Assembly: GCA_019136545.1 (NCBI GenBank) | Contig: JAGVUA010000152.1 | Location: 1 to 62,537, forward strand | Length of the DNA: 62,537 nt | From: Betaproteobacteria bacterium | GTDB taxonomy: Bacteria; Pseudomonadota; Gammaproteobacteria; Burkholderiales; Rhodocyclaceae | Direction: 5' to 3' | Shown here: positions 16,615 through 29,125 of the stretch, piece by piece | Layout: every line of letters begins with the position of its first letter | Position numbering within the stretch: the stretch's first letter is position 1 | The notes under the pieces: model-generated | Database searches by the model: none | What the model was told of the DNA's origin: nothing | Seen by the model: the letters and a program-made list of their open reading frames with translations, nothing else | Made by a program: the position numbers and the translations under genes

Positions 16615-17525
16615 GACGGCCGCCAGAAGTCGAAGAAGTTGAACCAGTTGTCCGGCGCCGCGCGGCAGTGCCGCTCGAGACGGTCGACGTAGGCGCGCTG
16701 CGCCTCGGCGATGGCGGCGTCGCGCTGGCCGCGCTCGACCGTCGAGAAGTCCGCCAGCGGCTCGAAGTGGATGCGGTAGCGGTTGCCGCCCAGATAGAGG
16801 CCGGTCATGAACAGCACCGGCCGGCGCAGCAGGGCGGCGACGCGAAAAGGTCCGAGCGGGAAGCGCGCCGGCGCGCCGAGAAAATTCATTTCGCGCACGG
16901 GATCGCTACCCGCTTTCTGGTCGATCGCGCGATCGGCGAGCATGCCGACCAGGTGGCCGGCCTCGAGCCTGTCCCGGGCCGTCAGCATGGCGTCCACGCG
17001 GCCGAGCGGAATGATGTCCTGCACGGCGGCCGGGTTGATGGCGGCGAGCGCGGCGTTGATCTTGCGGGCGTTCTCTTCGTACATCAGCATGCTGATGCCG
17101 CGCCCCGTCCGCTGGCGACCGAGTGCGCGCATGACCTCGAAGCTGCCCAGGTGCGCGCCCATCAGCAGCACTCCTTGACCGCCCGCCATCGCCGCATCGA
17201 TGACGTCCTGCCCGACGATGTCGATGTCGAACAGGTCGAAGCGGTCGTTGAGCAGATACACGCGGTCGTGGACGGTGCTGGCGAAGGCCAGCAGGTGCCG
17301 GTAGCGTTCCGCGAGCGTCGGCGGGCGGCCGAGCACGCGCGCCAGATAGTCGCCGCTGGCGCGCCGCGCGCGCGGTGCGAAGGCGAGGAAGTAAGCGGTG
17401 GCGCCGCGCAGCACGAGCCGGCCGGCCGGCCGGCCGAGACGCAGCGAAAACCACGCCATCAGGCGCAGGGCGGGCAGGTTGCTGCGTTCCGGCCGCTGGG
17501 TCCAGTCGACGGCTTCCGCGTTCAT
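16611..17525 (-). CDS. LpxL-like lysophospholipid acyltransferase
   Basis: 304 residues with the acyltransferase motif H-x4-E at His125/Glu130 (GAHLGSFEVMR), then MLADRAID and NFLGAPARFP, typical of the LpxL/HtrB-like family. It would transfer the acyl or polyene chain from ACP to a membrane acceptor. ATG 17525 overlaps the dehydratase stop by 4 bases, and the stop overlaps the next start by 4 bases. Standard member of aryl polyene clusters. Confidence 0.85.
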   Translation of the reverse strand: MNAEAVDWTQRPERSNLPALRLMAWFSLRLGRPAGRLVLRGATAYFLAFAPRARRASGDYLARVLGRPPTLAERYRHLLAFASTVHDRVYLLNDRFDLFDIDIVGQDVIDAAMAGGQGVLLMGAHLGSFEVMRALGRQRTGRGISMLMYEENARKINAALAAINPAAVQDIIPLGRVDAMLTARDRLEAGHLVGMLADRAIDQKAGSDPVREMNFLGAPARFPLGPFRVAALLRRPVLFMTGLYLGGNRYRIHFEPLADFSTVERGQRDAAIAEAQRAYVDRLERHCRAAPDNWFNFFDFWRPS

Positions 17526-17794
17526 TTCGGTACCAGGCTGCCGGTGGCGACCCGGCGGCCGGCGCAGGCGATGTCGAACTTGATCGTTCCCGAGCCCTGG
17601 GCTTGCCAGGTGAATTCGAGAATTTCGCCGGGGCCGGCCGGGCTCAGGAACTTGGCGCTGGCGATATCGCAAGGAACCGCGACTGCCGACAACAGGCGGT
17701 CGAGCAGCACCACGCCCGGCACGATGGGCCGGCCGGGAAAGTGGCCGGCGAAGGCCGGGTGATCGATCGGCACGGTCCAGCGCGCCTGGCTCAC
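17522..17794 (-). CDS. small FabZ-like dehydratase (ApeI-like)
   Basis: 90 residues from GTG 17794. It contains the hot-dog dehydratase motif AGHFPGRPIVPGVVLLD (catalytic His18) and little else, shorter than FabZ (about 150). It is probably the second 3-hydroxyacyl-ACP dehydratase of the pathway, forming the conjugated double bonds. GTGA overlap with the ligase gene and ATGA overlap with the acyltransferase gene. Confidence 0.8.
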   Translation of the reverse strand: MSQARWTVPIDHPAFAGHFPGRPIVPGVVLLDRLLSAVAVPCDIASAKFLSPAGPGEILEFTWQAQGSGTIKFDIACAGRRVATGSLVPK

Positions 17795-19146
17795 GATGCG
17801 TCCTTGGCGTGCCGGTCCAGCAGCGCCGCCAGCGTGGCGCGCGGCAGTTTTCCCGTGGCGTTGCGCGGCAGGCGCGGCAGGAACACCAGCGGCCGGGGCA
17901 GGAAGATCGGATCGAGGCGGCCGCGCAGGGCATCGAGCAACTGGCGCGGCGTCAGGGTCGGCGCGACGACGAAGGCGGCAAGGCGCGTGACGCTTTCGTC
18001 GCTGCCGTCGTCGGGCATGAAGAAGCAGCCGTCCTCGACGCCGGCGACGGCGCCGAGCTGGTGGTTCAGGTAGGCCAGCGAGGTGCGTTTGCCGGCGATG
18101 TTGATCACGTCGGCATGGCGGCCGTGGAGCAGGAAAGTGCCATCGTCGCCGAGTTCGATGACGTCGCCGAGCCGCTGTCGCCCCTCGACATGGCCGCCGC
18201 AAGCGAAGGTGATGCCGTCCTGCTGATCGAACCCGATGTCCTGCAGCAGTGTCCAGCGCGACGTGAGGCTGGTGCGGCGGCTGGCGAGCTGGCCGGCTTC
18301 CGTGCAGCCGTAGATCTCGACCAGCGTGCCGCCGAGCCTGGCTTCCGCGGCGCGCGCCAGCTCCGCGGAAAGCGGCGCCGTGGCCGACAGCATCATGTCG
18401 GTGGCCGGCACGTCGATCTGCGAATCGAGCAGCGCGCGCAAGTGAAAGGGCGTGCTGACCAGCAGCCGGGGCCGGGGCACGGCGGCCAGCGCGTCGGCGA
18501 TGTCGGCCGGATAGAAAGGCCGGCCGTGCCAGAGCGCGCAGCCCCCGTGCAGGGTCAACAGGATGGTCGATTCGAACCCGTAACTATGCTGCGCCGGCAC
18601 GGTGCCGACGATCGTGAACGACGGGCTGCGCTCGTCCAGGAAACCCAGCCGCGCGGCGCCCGCCCGCCCGTTGCTGACCAGCGCGCCCCAGGTCTTGGCC
18701 TGCGCCACCGGCAATCCCGTCGAGCCCGAGGTGAACAGGATGACGGCGACCCGGTCCGTCTCGATGCCGGGCACGGCAACGGCATCGGCATCTGCGACCG
18801 CCGGCATTTCCGGGTAGCGCAGCTGGGGCAGCTCGGCGAGCGCGCCCTTGCCGTCGTGCAGGCAGAAAAGGCCGGGGTAGGATGCCTGGAGCTGCCGGAG
18901 GGTCTCCACCGACTGCGAAGCGGGCAACAGGCTGATCTTGCCGGCGACCAGCGCCGCCGACCATCCGACCATGAAGCGGTAGCGGTCCTCGCAGGTGTTG
19001 AGCAGATAGTCGCCCGCCGGCAACGATCGGGCCAGCATCTCGACCTCGGCCAGGAACTGGTTGCGCGTGACGGCGCCCGCGGCTCGCCAGGCAAGGACGT
19101 CGTCCGGCCTGGCATGCGAGGTCAGCGCGATTCGGCGCGGTTTCAC
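17791..19146 (-). CDS. acyl/aryl-AMP ligase (ApeH-like)
   Basis: 451 residues of the adenylate-forming family: core motif FTSGSTGLP (residues 138-146), EIYGCTEAG and the C-terminal LPRNATGKLPR with the catalytic Lys. It should activate the starter acid and load it on an ACP. In aryl polyene clusters the starter is 4-hydroxybenzoate or a relative, but no starter-making gene (chorismate lyase or ammonia lyase) is visible here, so the acid is unknown. Overlaps the neighbouring genes by 4 bases on both sides. Confidence 0.85.
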   Translation of the reverse strand: MKPRRIALTSHARPDDVLAWRAAGAVTRNQFLAEVEMLARSLPAGDYLLNTCEDRYRFMVGWSAALVAGKISLLPASQSVETLRQLQASYPGLFCLHDGKGALAELPQLRYPEMPAVADADAVAVPGIETDRVAVILFTSGSTGLPVAQAKTWGALVSNGRAGAARLGFLDERSPSFTIVGTVPAQHSYGFESTILLTLHGGCALWHGRPFYPADIADALAAVPRPRLLVSTPFHLRALLDSQIDVPATDMMLSATAPLSAELARAAEARLGGTLVEIYGCTEAGQLASRRTSLTSRWTLLQDIGFDQQDGITFACGGHVEGRQRLGDVIELGDDGTFLLHGRHADVINIAGKRTSLAYLNHQLGAVAGVEDGCFFMPDDGSDESVTRLAAFVVAPTLTPRQLLDALRGRLDPIFLPRPLVFLPRLPRNATGKLPRATLAALLDRHAKDAS

Positions 19147-19652
19147 GGCTTCATCCCGGCGCGATGGGATCGATAAGCCTGCACCGCGGCAAAGAAGCCG
19201 GTCCGCTCCGTGGCCGGCAGCACGCGCTGGCGCACGAAATACTCGGCGACGAACATCAGGGCCACCAGCGGCCAGGTCAGGAGATTGGCGAACAACGACC
19301 AGACTTCGATCGGCGCAAACAGGAACAACAGCAAGGACAGCACCACCATCGCCACGAAGAACAGCGTCCAGGCCACCGTGACCCGGCGCGTATAGACGAG
19401 CAGCGCGGCCGTCATGTGTTCGTGCAGGAGGCTGGCGAACACGGTTACCAGCGGCCGGCGTTTCGCCACCAGGGAACGCCCGAACAGGAAGCCGAGCGCG
19501 GCATTCGTCCCGACGTGCTGCGCGAGCACGAGCCGGTCAAGCCAGACGCCGACTTTGGCGATGCCGACCAGGTAGTGGAAGCCCCATGCCCAGGCCGCCA
19601 GGGCGATGCCGGACAGCAGCCAGCCCCAGTGTTCGTTGCGGCCTGCCGCCAT
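19143..19652 (-). CDS. COG4648-type membrane protein of polyene clusters
   Basis: 169 residues with about four membrane helices (near 10-28, 43-60, 90-112 and 118-135) and the conserved-looking QHVGTNAALGFLFGRSL. Proteins of this kind are regular members of aryl polyene, xanthomonadin and related clusters between ACP and ligase; their role is not established. It starts 11 bases after the ACP stop and overlaps the ligase gene by 4 bases. Confidence 0.72.
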   Translation of the reverse strand: MAAGRNEHWGWLLSGIALAAWAWGFHYLVGIAKVGVWLDRLVLAQHVGTNAALGFLFGRSLVAKRRPLVTVFASLLHEHMTAALLVYTRRVTVAWTLFFVAMVVLSLLLFLFAPIEVWSLFANLLTWPLVALMFVAEYFVRQRVLPATERTGFFAAVQAYRSHRAGMKP

Positions 19653-19663
19653 GGCGCGCCTCT

Positions 19664-19942
19664 CTACTTGATCCGATGCTGGGCGACGTGGCCGGCGAGA
19701 CTGCGCAACGAGGCGAAGATGCGCACGTTGTCTTCGTCGTCGGAGCGCAGTTGGAAGCCGTACTGTTTCGATACGGCCAGCGCCACTTCCAAAATGTCGA
19801 TGGAATCGAGCCCGAGGCCTTCGCCGAACAGGGGCGCGTCCGGGTCGATCTCGCCCGCGGCGATGTCGAGATTGAGGGCGGCGACCATCAGGTCCGCCAC
19901 TTCCGCCATCAGCCCGTCGGGCAGGGTCGTTGGCTCGTTCAT
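19664..19942 (-). CDS. acyl carrier protein
   Basis: 92 residues with the attachment Ser47 in GEGLGLDSIDILE and an acidic helical body. First gene of the right half of the polyene-like cluster, only 30 bases after the gyrB stop and in the same direction, so it could share the gyrB transcript. It pairs logically with the AMP ligase, dehydratase and acyltransferase that follow. Confidence 0.88.
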   Translation of the reverse strand: MNEPTTLPDGLMAEVADLMVAALNLDIAAGEIDPDAPLFGEGLGLDSIDILEVALAVSKQYGFQLRSDDEDNVRIFASLRSLAGHVAQHRIK

Positions 19943-19972
19943 GCCGTGCTCCGGACGCTCGGACGCGGACGC

Positions 19973-22459
<2,487 letters not shown>

Positions 22460-22469
22460 CTATGTGGGA

Positions 22470-23573
22470 TCAAATGCGCATCGGCATGACGACGTATTTG
22501 AAGCGGTCGTTGCCGGGCAGTTTGAACAGGGCGCTCGAACTGGCGTCGGCCAGGCGGCATTCGATGGTCTCGACATCGACATTGTTGAGCACGTCGAGCA
22601 GATACGTGACGTTGAACCCCACGTCCAGGCTTTCGCCCTGGTAGGGAACCTCGATTTCTTCCTGCGCCTCCTCCTGTTCGGCATTGGTCGACAGGATTTT
22701 CAGGCTGTCGTTGCTCAACACCAGCCGGACGCCGCGAAACTTCTCGTTGGTGAGGATGGCGGCGCGCATCAGCGAATGCAGCAGCACATCGCGCGGCAAC
22801 TGCAAAATCTTGCCGTGCTGTTGCGGAATCACGCGCTCATAGTCGGGGAACTTGCCGTCGATAAGCTTGGACACGAGCTCGATGTTGCCGAAGCGGAACT
22901 GGGCCTGGGTCGGCGCCAGCACGATCTCCAGCGGTTCGTCGTTGTCGGCCAGCTGGCGCGACAATTCCAGAATCGTTTTTCTCGGCAGGATGACTTCGCT
23001 GCGCGGCATGTTTTCCGGCAAGGCTTCGCTGGCGAATGCCAATCGATGTCCGTCGGTGGCGATCACGCGCATTTCCGCCCCGTCGATCACCAGCAACAGG
23101 CCGTTGAGGTAGTAACGGATATCCTGCTGGGCCATCGAATACTGCACCAGCGCCAGCAGGCGCTTGAATTGCTTCTGGGTCACGCCGATCCGCACGGTCT
23201 GGCCGTCGGCCGTCGACATGCGGGGAAAATCCTCCGCCGGCAGGGTTTGAAGATTGAATCGGCTTTTGCCGGCCTTGACCTGGAGACGCTTGTCGTCCAG
23301 CGAAAGGCTGACTTCCGCCGAGTCGGGCAGTGAACGGAGAATATCCTGCAGTTTGCGCGCACCGACCGTCAGGGCGGCATTTTCGGCACTGGCGGCCGAG
23401 GTGCCGGTACGAATCTGGATTTCAATATCGGTTGCCAGCAAGGTCAGATTCTCGCCGTTCTTCTCCATCAGCACATTGGAAAGAATCGGCAAGGTATGGC
23501 GTTTTTCGACAATTCCGCAAACCGATTGCAATGGCGTGAGAATCTGGTCGCGCGGCCCTTTGAACAGGAGCAT
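22470..23573 (-). CDS. dnaN: DNA polymerase III beta sliding clamp
   Basis: 367 residues, the normal length. The three clamp domains are recognisable, with MLLFKGPRDQILTPLQ at the start, HTLPILSNV, ATDGHRLAFAS in the middle, and the C-terminal YVVMPMRI. It forms the ring that tethers polymerase III. Upstream (23574-23775) lies a spacer with DnaA boxes, so dnaN may be under DnaA control; gyrB follows 22 bases downstream. Confidence 0.98.
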   Translation of the reverse strand: MLLFKGPRDQILTPLQSVCGIVEKRHTLPILSNVLMEKNGENLTLLATDIEIQIRTGTSAASAENAALTVGARKLQDILRSLPDSAEVSLSLDDKRLQVKAGKSRFNLQTLPAEDFPRMSTADGQTVRIGVTQKQFKRLLALVQYSMAQQDIRYYLNGLLLVIDGAEMRVIATDGHRLAFASEALPENMPRSEVILPRKTILELSRQLADNDEPLEIVLAPTQAQFRFGNIELVSKLIDGKFPDYERVIPQQHGKILQLPRDVLLHSLMRAAILTNEKFRGVRLVLSNDSLKILSTNAEQEEAQEEIEVPYQGESLDVGFNVTYLLDVLNNVDVETIECRLADASSSALFKLPGNDRFKYVVMPMRI

Positions 23574-23618
23574 TTTTTATATCTCCGTTTGATATTGGTA
23601 GTAAACGAGGTGGGTGAG

Positions 23619-23751
23619 TGTGGATAAGTGAATTTTTTTCTTGCAAGTCATCAATCTATCCATTTTAGCGTTCTGGGCACAAGACCGTTGCATCAATGTT
23701 GATGATTGTGGATGAAATGGCGCAAAGCGCGAATGCCCGAGGTTATTCACA
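23619..23751. promoter_or_regulatory. DnaA boxes between dnaA and dnaN
   Basis: Three matches to the 9-base DnaA box TTATCCACA: an exact one on the minus strand at 23619-23627, TGTGGATGA at 23707-23715 (one mismatch) and TTATTCACA at 23743-23751 (one mismatch). The surrounding 200 bases are the most AT-rich stretch near dnaA, including a T-run at 23633-23639. Consistent with part of oriC or with autoregulation of dnaN. Confidence 0.65.
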
Positions 23752-23775
23752 ATTGTTACCGAGTAATCCCCGTGC

Positions 23776-25191
23776 TTATCCTTTGATGGATTGCAGCAGG
23801 ACGTGAACGTCGTTGTTGAGTTGGCCATCCTTGCCGCGCAGGTCGCCGATCGTCCGGCAGGCATGAAGGACGGTCGTGTGGTCGCGTCCGCCGAAGGCTT
23901 CGCCAATTTCCGGCAGGCTGTGCGGTGTCAATTCGCGGGCCAGCCACATGGCTACCTGGCGGGGACGGGCGACGGCGCGCGTCCGCTTCTGCGAATACAT
24001 CTCGGCGACCTTGATCTTGTAATAGTCGGCAACATACTTCTGGATGAGTTCAAGCGTGATCTGACGGTTATGGGCGCCGATCACGTCTTTCAGGGCTTCT
24101 CTGGCAACTTCGATGTTGAGGTCGCGACTGTGGAATCCGGCGAAGGCGATGACCCGATTCAGGGCGCCTTCGAGTTCGCGCACGTTGGAGCGCAGATTCT
24201 TGGCGATCAGAAAAGCGACATCGTCGCCGAGCGGCAGGCCCGTGACTTCCGCTTTCTTCTTCAGGATGGCGACTCTCATTTCAAGTTCCGGCGGTTCGAT
24301 CTGTACGGTCAAGCCCCAGTCGAACCGTGAGATGAGCCTGTTCTCGAGTCCCTGGATATCCTTCGGATAGGTGTCGCAGGTAATGACGATCTGCTTTTTC
24401 GCTTCAATCAAGGTATTGAAAGCAAAGAAAAACTCTTCCTGCGTGCGTTCCTTGTTCCCGCCCAGGAACTGGATGTCGTCGATGATCAGGACGTCAAGGG
24501 AACAGTAATAGCGCTTGAAGCTGTCGAACGCTTTTTGCTGATAGGCGCGGACGAGGTCGGCGATGTAGTCATGGGCGTGGACATAGCGAATGACTTTCTG
24601 GTTGTTCGCGCGCCAGACCTCATTGCCAAGTGCGTGGACCAAGTGGGTCTTGCCCAGGCCGACGCCGCCATAAACGAACAAAGGGTTGTAGGAAGTGCCG
24701 GGATTCAGCGCTACTTGCTGGGCCGCCGCTCTGGCGAGATCATTTGAACGTCCCGTGACCAGCGTTTCGAACGTGAAACCGGGGTTCAGGCGGGTCTTTT
24801 CATACAGTTGTTCGATATTTTTTGCGTCAATAGGCGGAAATGCCGCTTTCAAGCCATGGTTTTTTTCCGCAGGCGGCAGGCCTGGACTTGGAGGCGCTTC
24901 ATTGACCGGCACCGCGCTTTCATCCAGGGCCAGGGCGATGGCAAGATCTTGAGTCTGGTCGTGCTTCTTGAAAATGGCGGCGATTAGCGGCAGGTATCTT
25001 TCCCGTACCCATTGCAGGATGAAACGGTTGGGGGCCATGAGCCGGTAGGCGCCGGACAAATCCTGTTCCAGGCGCAGGGGTTTGATCCAGGAGTTGAACT
25101 GTTGGCTTGGCAGCTCCTGCTGAAGGCTGACCAGACAACGCGACCAGAAGTCGGTTGGAGAGGGATTCTTGTCCTGGGAAACAGTGGTCAC
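23776..25191 (-). CDS. dnaA: chromosomal replication initiator DnaA
   Basis: 471 residues. Domain I is at the N-terminus ([20 protein letters not shown]), then a Pro-rich linker, the AAA+ domain with Walker [12 protein letters not shown] near residue 175, Walker [12 protein letters not shown] and the sensor region, then domain IV with the DnaA signature [14 protein letters not shown]. It binds DnaA boxes and opens the origin. DnaA boxes lie both upstream and downstream of the gene. Confidence 0.98.
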   Translation of the reverse strand: MTTVSQDKNPSPTDFWSRCLVSLQQELPSQQFNSWIKPLRLEQDLSGAYRLMAPNRFILQWVRERYLPLIAAIFKKHDQTQDLAIALALDESAVPVNEAPPSPGLPPAEKNHGLKAAFPPIDAKNIEQLYEKTRLNPGFTFETLVTGRSNDLARAAAQQVALNPGTSYNPLFVYGGVGLGKTHLVHALGNEVWRANNQKVIRYVHAHDYIADLVRAYQQKAFDSFKRYYCSLDVLIIDDIQFLGGNKERTQEEFFFAFNTLIEAKKQIVITCDTYPKDIQGLENRLISRFDWGLTVQIEPPELEMRVAILKKKAEVTGLPLGDDVAFLIAKNLRSNVRELEGALNRVIAFAGFHSRDLNIEVAREALKDVIGAHNRQITLELIQKYVADYYKIKVAEMYSQKRTRAVARPRQVAMWLARELTPHSLPEIGEAFGGRDHTTVLHACRTIGDLRGKDGQLNNDVHVLLQSIKG

Positions 25192-25310
25192 GGTATATCT
25201 TGTTGAATTTATGTTGATTATATTGACTGGCCCAAGCGGTTGCGGGTGTCAGACGATGATTGTAGCGGGTTGGTGAAAAGTTATCCACAAGGGTGTCCAA
25301 GAAGTTATTC
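25192..25310. promoter_or_regulatory. dnaA-rpmH spacer: origin-type region with DnaA box and dnaA -10 box
   Basis: Divergent spacer between dnaA and rpmH. It holds an exact DnaA box TTATCCACA at 25281-25289 and an AT-rich stretch at 25196-25226. On the minus strand TATAAT (25222-25217) would serve dnaA, but no convincing -35 is seen. The strand switch of gene direction (dnaA left, rpmH right) supports this as the replication origin neighbourhood. Confidence 0.6.
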
Positions 25311-25339
25311 TTGACAAAGGCAGGACCGAACGATGTAAT
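25311..25339 (+). promoter_or_regulatory. sigma-70 promoter of rpmH-rnpA
   Basis: Perfect -35 TTGACA (25311-25316), a 17-base spacer and -10 TGTAAT (25334-25339, one mismatch). It fires away from dnaA into rpmH, 29 bases before its start codon. Confidence 0.75.
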
Positions 25340-25368
25340 CGCACGTTTCTCTGAAAAAGGCAATTTCC

Positions 25369-25503
25369 ATGAAACGTACTTATCAACCTTCGGTCGTGCG
25401 GCGCAAGCGCACGCATGGTTTCCTGGTGCGCATGCGCACGCGTGGAGGTCGGGCCGTCATCCGCGCTCGCCGCGCCAAGGGCCGTCATCGTCTGGGCGTT
25501 TGA
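25369..25503 (+). CDS. rpmH: 50S ribosomal protein L34
   Basis: 44 residues, beginning [18 protein letters not shown] and ending [11 protein letters not shown]: a textbook L34, extremely rich in Arg and Lys. It binds 23S rRNA in the large subunit. An AAAAAGG lies upstream of the ATG (25355-25361). First gene of the rpmH-rnpA-yidD-yidC-mnmE series; rnpA starts 25 bases later. Confidence 0.98.
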   Translation: MKRTYQPSVVRRKRTHGFLVRMRTRGGRAVIRARRAKGRHRLGV

Positions 25504-25528
25504 AGCTTAGCTTGACGGGCTGCTGAGA

Positions 25529-25897
25529 ATGGTCGAAGCGGCAGTCGAAAGCCGCCGTTATCCGCAGGCAGCCCGGTTGCGCCAGCCTTCGCAGTTCAAA
25601 GCCCTGGCGGCCAGTTCCAAGCGACTGCGGGGGGCTAAGTTCGAACTTCGGTTCCGCGCCAACGATGCTGCGACTGCGCGTCTGGGTCTGGTGATCCCGA
25701 AGCGACTGGCTCGTCGCTCGGTCTTGCGTAATCTGATCAAACGTCTGGTCCGAGAATCTTTTCGTGCTCGCCTGCCTTCGCTGCCACGAGTCGATATCGT
25801 GATTCGCTTGTCCAATCCGATTTCACTGGGAATGCGCGAAGAGCGCCGGCAGTGGCGAGCCGATATCGACGCTTTGCTGACGGGGGTGACGGGATGA
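25529..25897 (+). CDS. rnpA: ribonuclease P protein component
   Basis: 122 residues, basic, with the conserved RNR-type block [15 protein letters not shown] (about residues 66-80) and [15 protein letters not shown] before it. It binds the RNase P RNA and helps mature tRNA 5' ends. Its stop overlaps the yidD start (ATGA). Order and spacing match other proteobacterial origin regions. Confidence 0.95.
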   Translation: MVEAAVESRRYPQAARLRQPSQFKALAASSKRLRGAKFELRFRANDAATARLGLVIPKRLARRSVLRNLIKRLVRESFRARLPSLPRVDIVIRLSNPISLGMREERRQWRADIDALLTGVTG

Positions 25898-26121
25898 GCG
25901 CACGCGCCTGGCTGACGATGCCTCTGACGGGCCTGATCCGAGTCTATCAGTATGCAATAAGTCCATTGCTCGGGAGAAGTTGTCGCTTTCATCCGAGTTG
26001 TTCCGAATATGCGATTGAAAGCCTGGGCCGTCATGGCCTTGTCAAAGGTCTCTGGCTTTCACTGCGCCGCGTGGGATGCTGCCATCCTTGGCATCCCGGC
26101 GGCTATGATCCCGTTCCCTAA
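25894..26121 (+). CDS. yidD: membrane protein insertion efficiency factor YidD
   Basis: 75 residues. Conserved [17 protein letters not shown] and the ending [14 protein letters not shown] identify YidD, an inner-membrane-associated helper of YidC-dependent insertion. I chose ATG 25894, which overlaps the rnpA stop; an upstream in-frame start at 25852 would add residues unlike the family. Confidence 0.95.
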   Translation: MSARAWLTMPLTGLIRVYQYAISPLLGRSCRFHPSCSEYAIESLGRHGLVKGLWLSLRRVGCCHPWHPGGYDPVP

Positions 26122-26145
26122 GTGGCCTAATAAGTTGCCTAACAA

Positions 26146-27789
26146 ATGGATAACCAAAGACTTATCCTTTTCCTGATCTTCAGCTTTTCGCTGATCATGC
26201 TGTGGGAAGCCTGGCAAAAGCAGGGTGTTCCCCAGGCTCAGCCGCCCAGTAAGACAGCGGTGACGGCACCCTCCGCGGCACCCGGTGCTGCCGACGTGCC
26301 GGCATCCGCGACGGCGCCGGTACCTTCGGCCATTCCGGCGGCGGGAGCCGCTTCGGCTGACGCGTCGGCCAAGGTGGTGGCGAAGACCGATCTCTACGTC
26401 GCCGAAATTTCGGCGCTGGGCGGCGATCTGACCAGGCTGGAGCTGCTCCGGCATCTTTCCGCCGAGGACCGGCAGCGGAACCTGGTGCTCTTCGAACCCA
26501 AGCATGCCTATGCGGCGCAAAGCGGCTTGATCGGGTCGGGACTGCCGAACCACAAGACGGTGTGGCAGGTGTCGTCCGACCGCGCCGACCTGAAGGAGGG
26601 GGAAAACGAACTACGGGTGCGCCTGACCACCTCGACGCCCGCCGGCATCCAGGTCGCCAAGATCTATGTGTTCAAGCGCGGCAGCTACCTGATCGATGTC
26701 GAATTCGAGATTGTCAATGGCACCGGCGAAACGATCGCGCCTCATGCCTACTTCCAGCTGACGCGCGACGGCCATCCGCCGGAAGGCGCCAACAGCATGA
26801 TGTCCACCTTCACGGGGCCGGCTTTCTATACCGAAACGGACAAGTTCCAGAAGGCGGCTTTCGAGGATATCGCCAAAAACAAGGCCAAAGTACCCGGCAA
26901 GACCGACAATGGCTGGGTGGCCATGGTCCAGCATTACTTCGTCTCGGCCTGGCTGCCGACCGGCAAGGGCGAACGGGAGTTCTACCTGCGCGAGACCAGC
27001 AAGGATTTGTTTACCGCTGGCGTGATCCTGCCGGTTGCTGCGGTGGCGCCCGGGGCCACCGGAAAAGTGGCGGTGCCGCTCTACGCCGGGCCGCAGGAAC
27101 AGGACAAATTGGCGAAGATTGCCCCCGGGCTCGACCTGGTGGTGGACTACGGCTGGCTGACCATGATCGCCGCCCCGATCTTCTGGGTGCTGCAATGGCT
27201 GCATGGCTTCCTCGGCAACTGGGGCTGGGCCATCATCGTGCTTACCATCCTGATCAAGGCGGCGTTTTTCCCGCTGTCGGCGGCGTCCTACAAGTCGATG
27301 GCGAAGATGCGCGTGCTGACGCCCAAGCTGCAGAAGCTGAAAGAAACCTTCGGCGACGACAAGCAGCGCATGAACCAGGCGATGATGGAGCTGTACAAGA
27401 AGGAAAAGGTCAATCCGCTCGGCGGCTGTCTGCCGATCCTGGTGCAGATACCGGTTTTCATCTCGCTGTACTGGGTGCTGCTGGGCACCGTGGAAATGCG
27501 CGGTGCGCCCTGGCTGGGCTGGATTACCGATCTTTCAGTCAGGGATCCGTATTTCATTTTGCCCCTGATCATGGGCGCGACCATGTTCATCCAGACCAAG
27601 CTGAACCCGACCCCGCCGGATCCCATGCAGGCCAAGATCATGCTGTTGATGCCTATCGTGTTTACCGGCATGTTCCTGTTCTTTCCGGCTGGCCTGGTGC
27701 TGTATTGGACGGTCAACAACATTCTTTCGATCGCCCAGCAGTGGCAGGTGAACCGCATGATCGAACGTGCCGGGCTCAAGGCGCATTGA
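26146..27789 (+). CDS. yidC: membrane protein insertase YidC
   Basis: 547 residues, normal for the Gram-negative form. An N-terminal helix ([15 protein letters not shown]) is followed by an Ala/Pro-rich linker and the large periplasmic P1 domain. The conserved five-helix core comes last, including [21 protein letters not shown] and the coiled cytoplasmic loop [18 protein letters not shown]. It inserts membrane proteins alone or with SecYEG. The ATP synthase c subunit, a classic YidC client, is encoded 13 kb downstream. Confidence 0.97.
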   Translation: MDNQRLILFLIFSFSLIMLWEAWQKQGVPQAQPPSKTAVTAPSAAPGAADVPASATAPVPSAIPAAGAASADASAKVVAKTDLYVAEISALGGDLTRLELLRHLSAEDRQRNLVLFEPKHAYAAQSGLIGSGLPNHKTVWQVSSDRADLKEGENELRVRLTTSTPAGIQVAKIYVFKRGSYLIDVEFEIVNGTGETIAPHAYFQLTRDGHPPEGANSMMSTFTGPAFYTETDKFQKAAFEDIAKNKAKVPGKTDNGWVAMVQHYFVSAWLPTGKGEREFYLRETSKDLFTAGVILPVAAVAPGATGKVAVPLYAGPQEQDKLAKIAPGLDLVVDYGWLTMIAAPIFWVLQWLHGFLGNWGWAIIVLTILIKAAFFPLSAASYKSMAKMRVLTPKLQKLKETFGDDKQRMNQAMMELYKKEKVNPLGGCLPILVQIPVFISLYWVLLGTVEMRGAPWLGWITDLSVRDPYFILPLIMGATMFIQTKLNPTPPDPMQAKIMLLMPIVFTGMFLFFPAGLVLYWTVNNILSIAQQWQVNRMIERAGLKAH

Positions 27790-29125
27790 CGACACCGAGG
27801 TCATTGCCGCCGTCGCCACCGCTACCGGGCGCGGCGGTATCGGCGTAGTCCGGGTTTCCGGACACCGGCTGCTGGACTTCGCCGAGCGCCTGACCGGCCG
27901 GGTTCCCGAGCCGCGGCGTGCCACCATGGCTGACTTTCGCGCGGCCGACGGCGCCGCCATCGACCGGGGCATTTTGCTGTTTTTCCCGGCGCCGCGATCC
28001 TTCACTGGCGAAGACGTGCTCGAACTGCAGGGCCATGGCGGGCCGGTGGTCATGCAGCAGTTGCTCGGCCGCTGCCTGGAACTCGGCGCGCGGCTGGCCG
28101 AGCCGGGCGAGTTCACGCGCCGCGCATTCCTCAACGACAAGCTCGACCTCGCCCAGGCCGAAGCCGTGGCCGACCTCATCGAGGCGAGCACGGCGCAGGC
28201 GGCGCGCTCGGCGCTGCGCTCGCTTTCAGGAGAATTCTCGCGGCAGGTGCGCGCGCTGGTGGACGGGCTGATCGAACTGCGCATGCTGGTCGAAGCGACG
28301 CTGGATTTTCCGGAGGAGGAAATCGACCCGCTGCGCGATACCGACCTGGTGCCGCGCCTGGCGGCGCTGCGTACCGAGCTGACGACACTGCGCCGCCGGG
28401 CCCGGCAGGGCAGCCTGCTGCGCACCGGTTTGACCGTGGTGTTGGCCGGCCTGACCAACGTGGGCAAATCGTCCTTGCTCAACCGCTTGGCCGGCGAGGA
28501 CCGCGCCATCGTCACCGATATCGCGGGCACCACGCGCGATGCCTTGCGCGAGACCATCCAGATCGAAGGCATACCGCTGCACATCATCGACACCGCGGGT
28601 CTGCGCGAGACCGCAGACCCGGTCGAAAAAATCGGTATCGAACGCAGCTGGCGGGAGATCGGCCAGGCCGACGTGGTGCTGCAGATCGTCGATGCGCGCG
28701 CCGGCGTCACGCCCGCCGATCGGGCCATCGCCGCGCGCTTGCCGGCGGGCGTCGAGCGCGTGATCGTCGAGAACAAATGCGACCTGGCCCGCTTGCCGGC
28801 GGGTCGCCGTGAAAGTCGCGGGCAGGTCCATCTGCTGCTGTCGGCCCGGACCGGCGAGGGCATCGATCTTCTGCACGACGAACTGCTGCGCGTGGCCGGC
28901 TGGCAGGGTCAGGGCGAGGACGTCATTCTCGCCCGGGAACGCCATCTCGAGGCGCTGGCCGGCGCCGAGCGACGGCTGACGTTGGCGGCGGGGGAGCTGC
29001 ATCGGCTCGAATTGGCGGCCGAGGAGCTGCGGCTGGCGCAGGACGATCTCGCGGCGATCACCGGCGAGTTCACCGCAGACGATCTGCTGGGCGCCATCTT
29101 CGGCAGGTTCTGCATTGGCAAGTGA
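27767..29125 (+). CDS. mnmE: tRNA modification GTPase MnmE
   Basis: 452 residues from GTG 27767, which overlaps the yidC end by 23 bases; no other in-frame start precedes the conserved [16 protein letters not shown]-domain motifs: [28 protein letters not shown] and NKCDL. The C-terminus has FCIGK with the catalytic Cys. With MnmG it makes the cmnm5 modification of wobble uridine; mnmG lies 5.7 kb downstream in the same direction. A GGCTGACTTT copy encodes Ala-Asp-Phe. Confidence 0.96.
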   Translation: MPGSRRIDDTEVIAAVATATGRGGIGVVRVSGHRLLDFAERLTGRVPEPRRATMADFRAADGAAIDRGILLFFPAPRSFTGEDVLELQGHGGPVVMQQLLGRCLELGARLAEPGEFTRRAFLNDKLDLAQAEAVADLIEASTAQAARSALRSLSGEFSRQVRALVDGLIELRMLVEATLDFPEEEIDPLRDTDLVPRLAALRTELTTLRRRARQGSLLRTGLTVVLAGLTNVGKSSLLNRLAGEDRAIVTDIAGTTRDALRETIQIEGIPLHIIDTAGLRETADPVEKIGIERSWREIGQADVVLQIVDARAGVTPADRAIAARLPAGVERVIVENKCDLARLPAGRRESRGQVHLLLSARTGEGIDLLHDELLRVAGWQGQGEDVILARERHLEALAGAERRLTLAAGELHRLELAAEELRLAQDDLAAITGEFTADDLLGAIFGRFCIGK

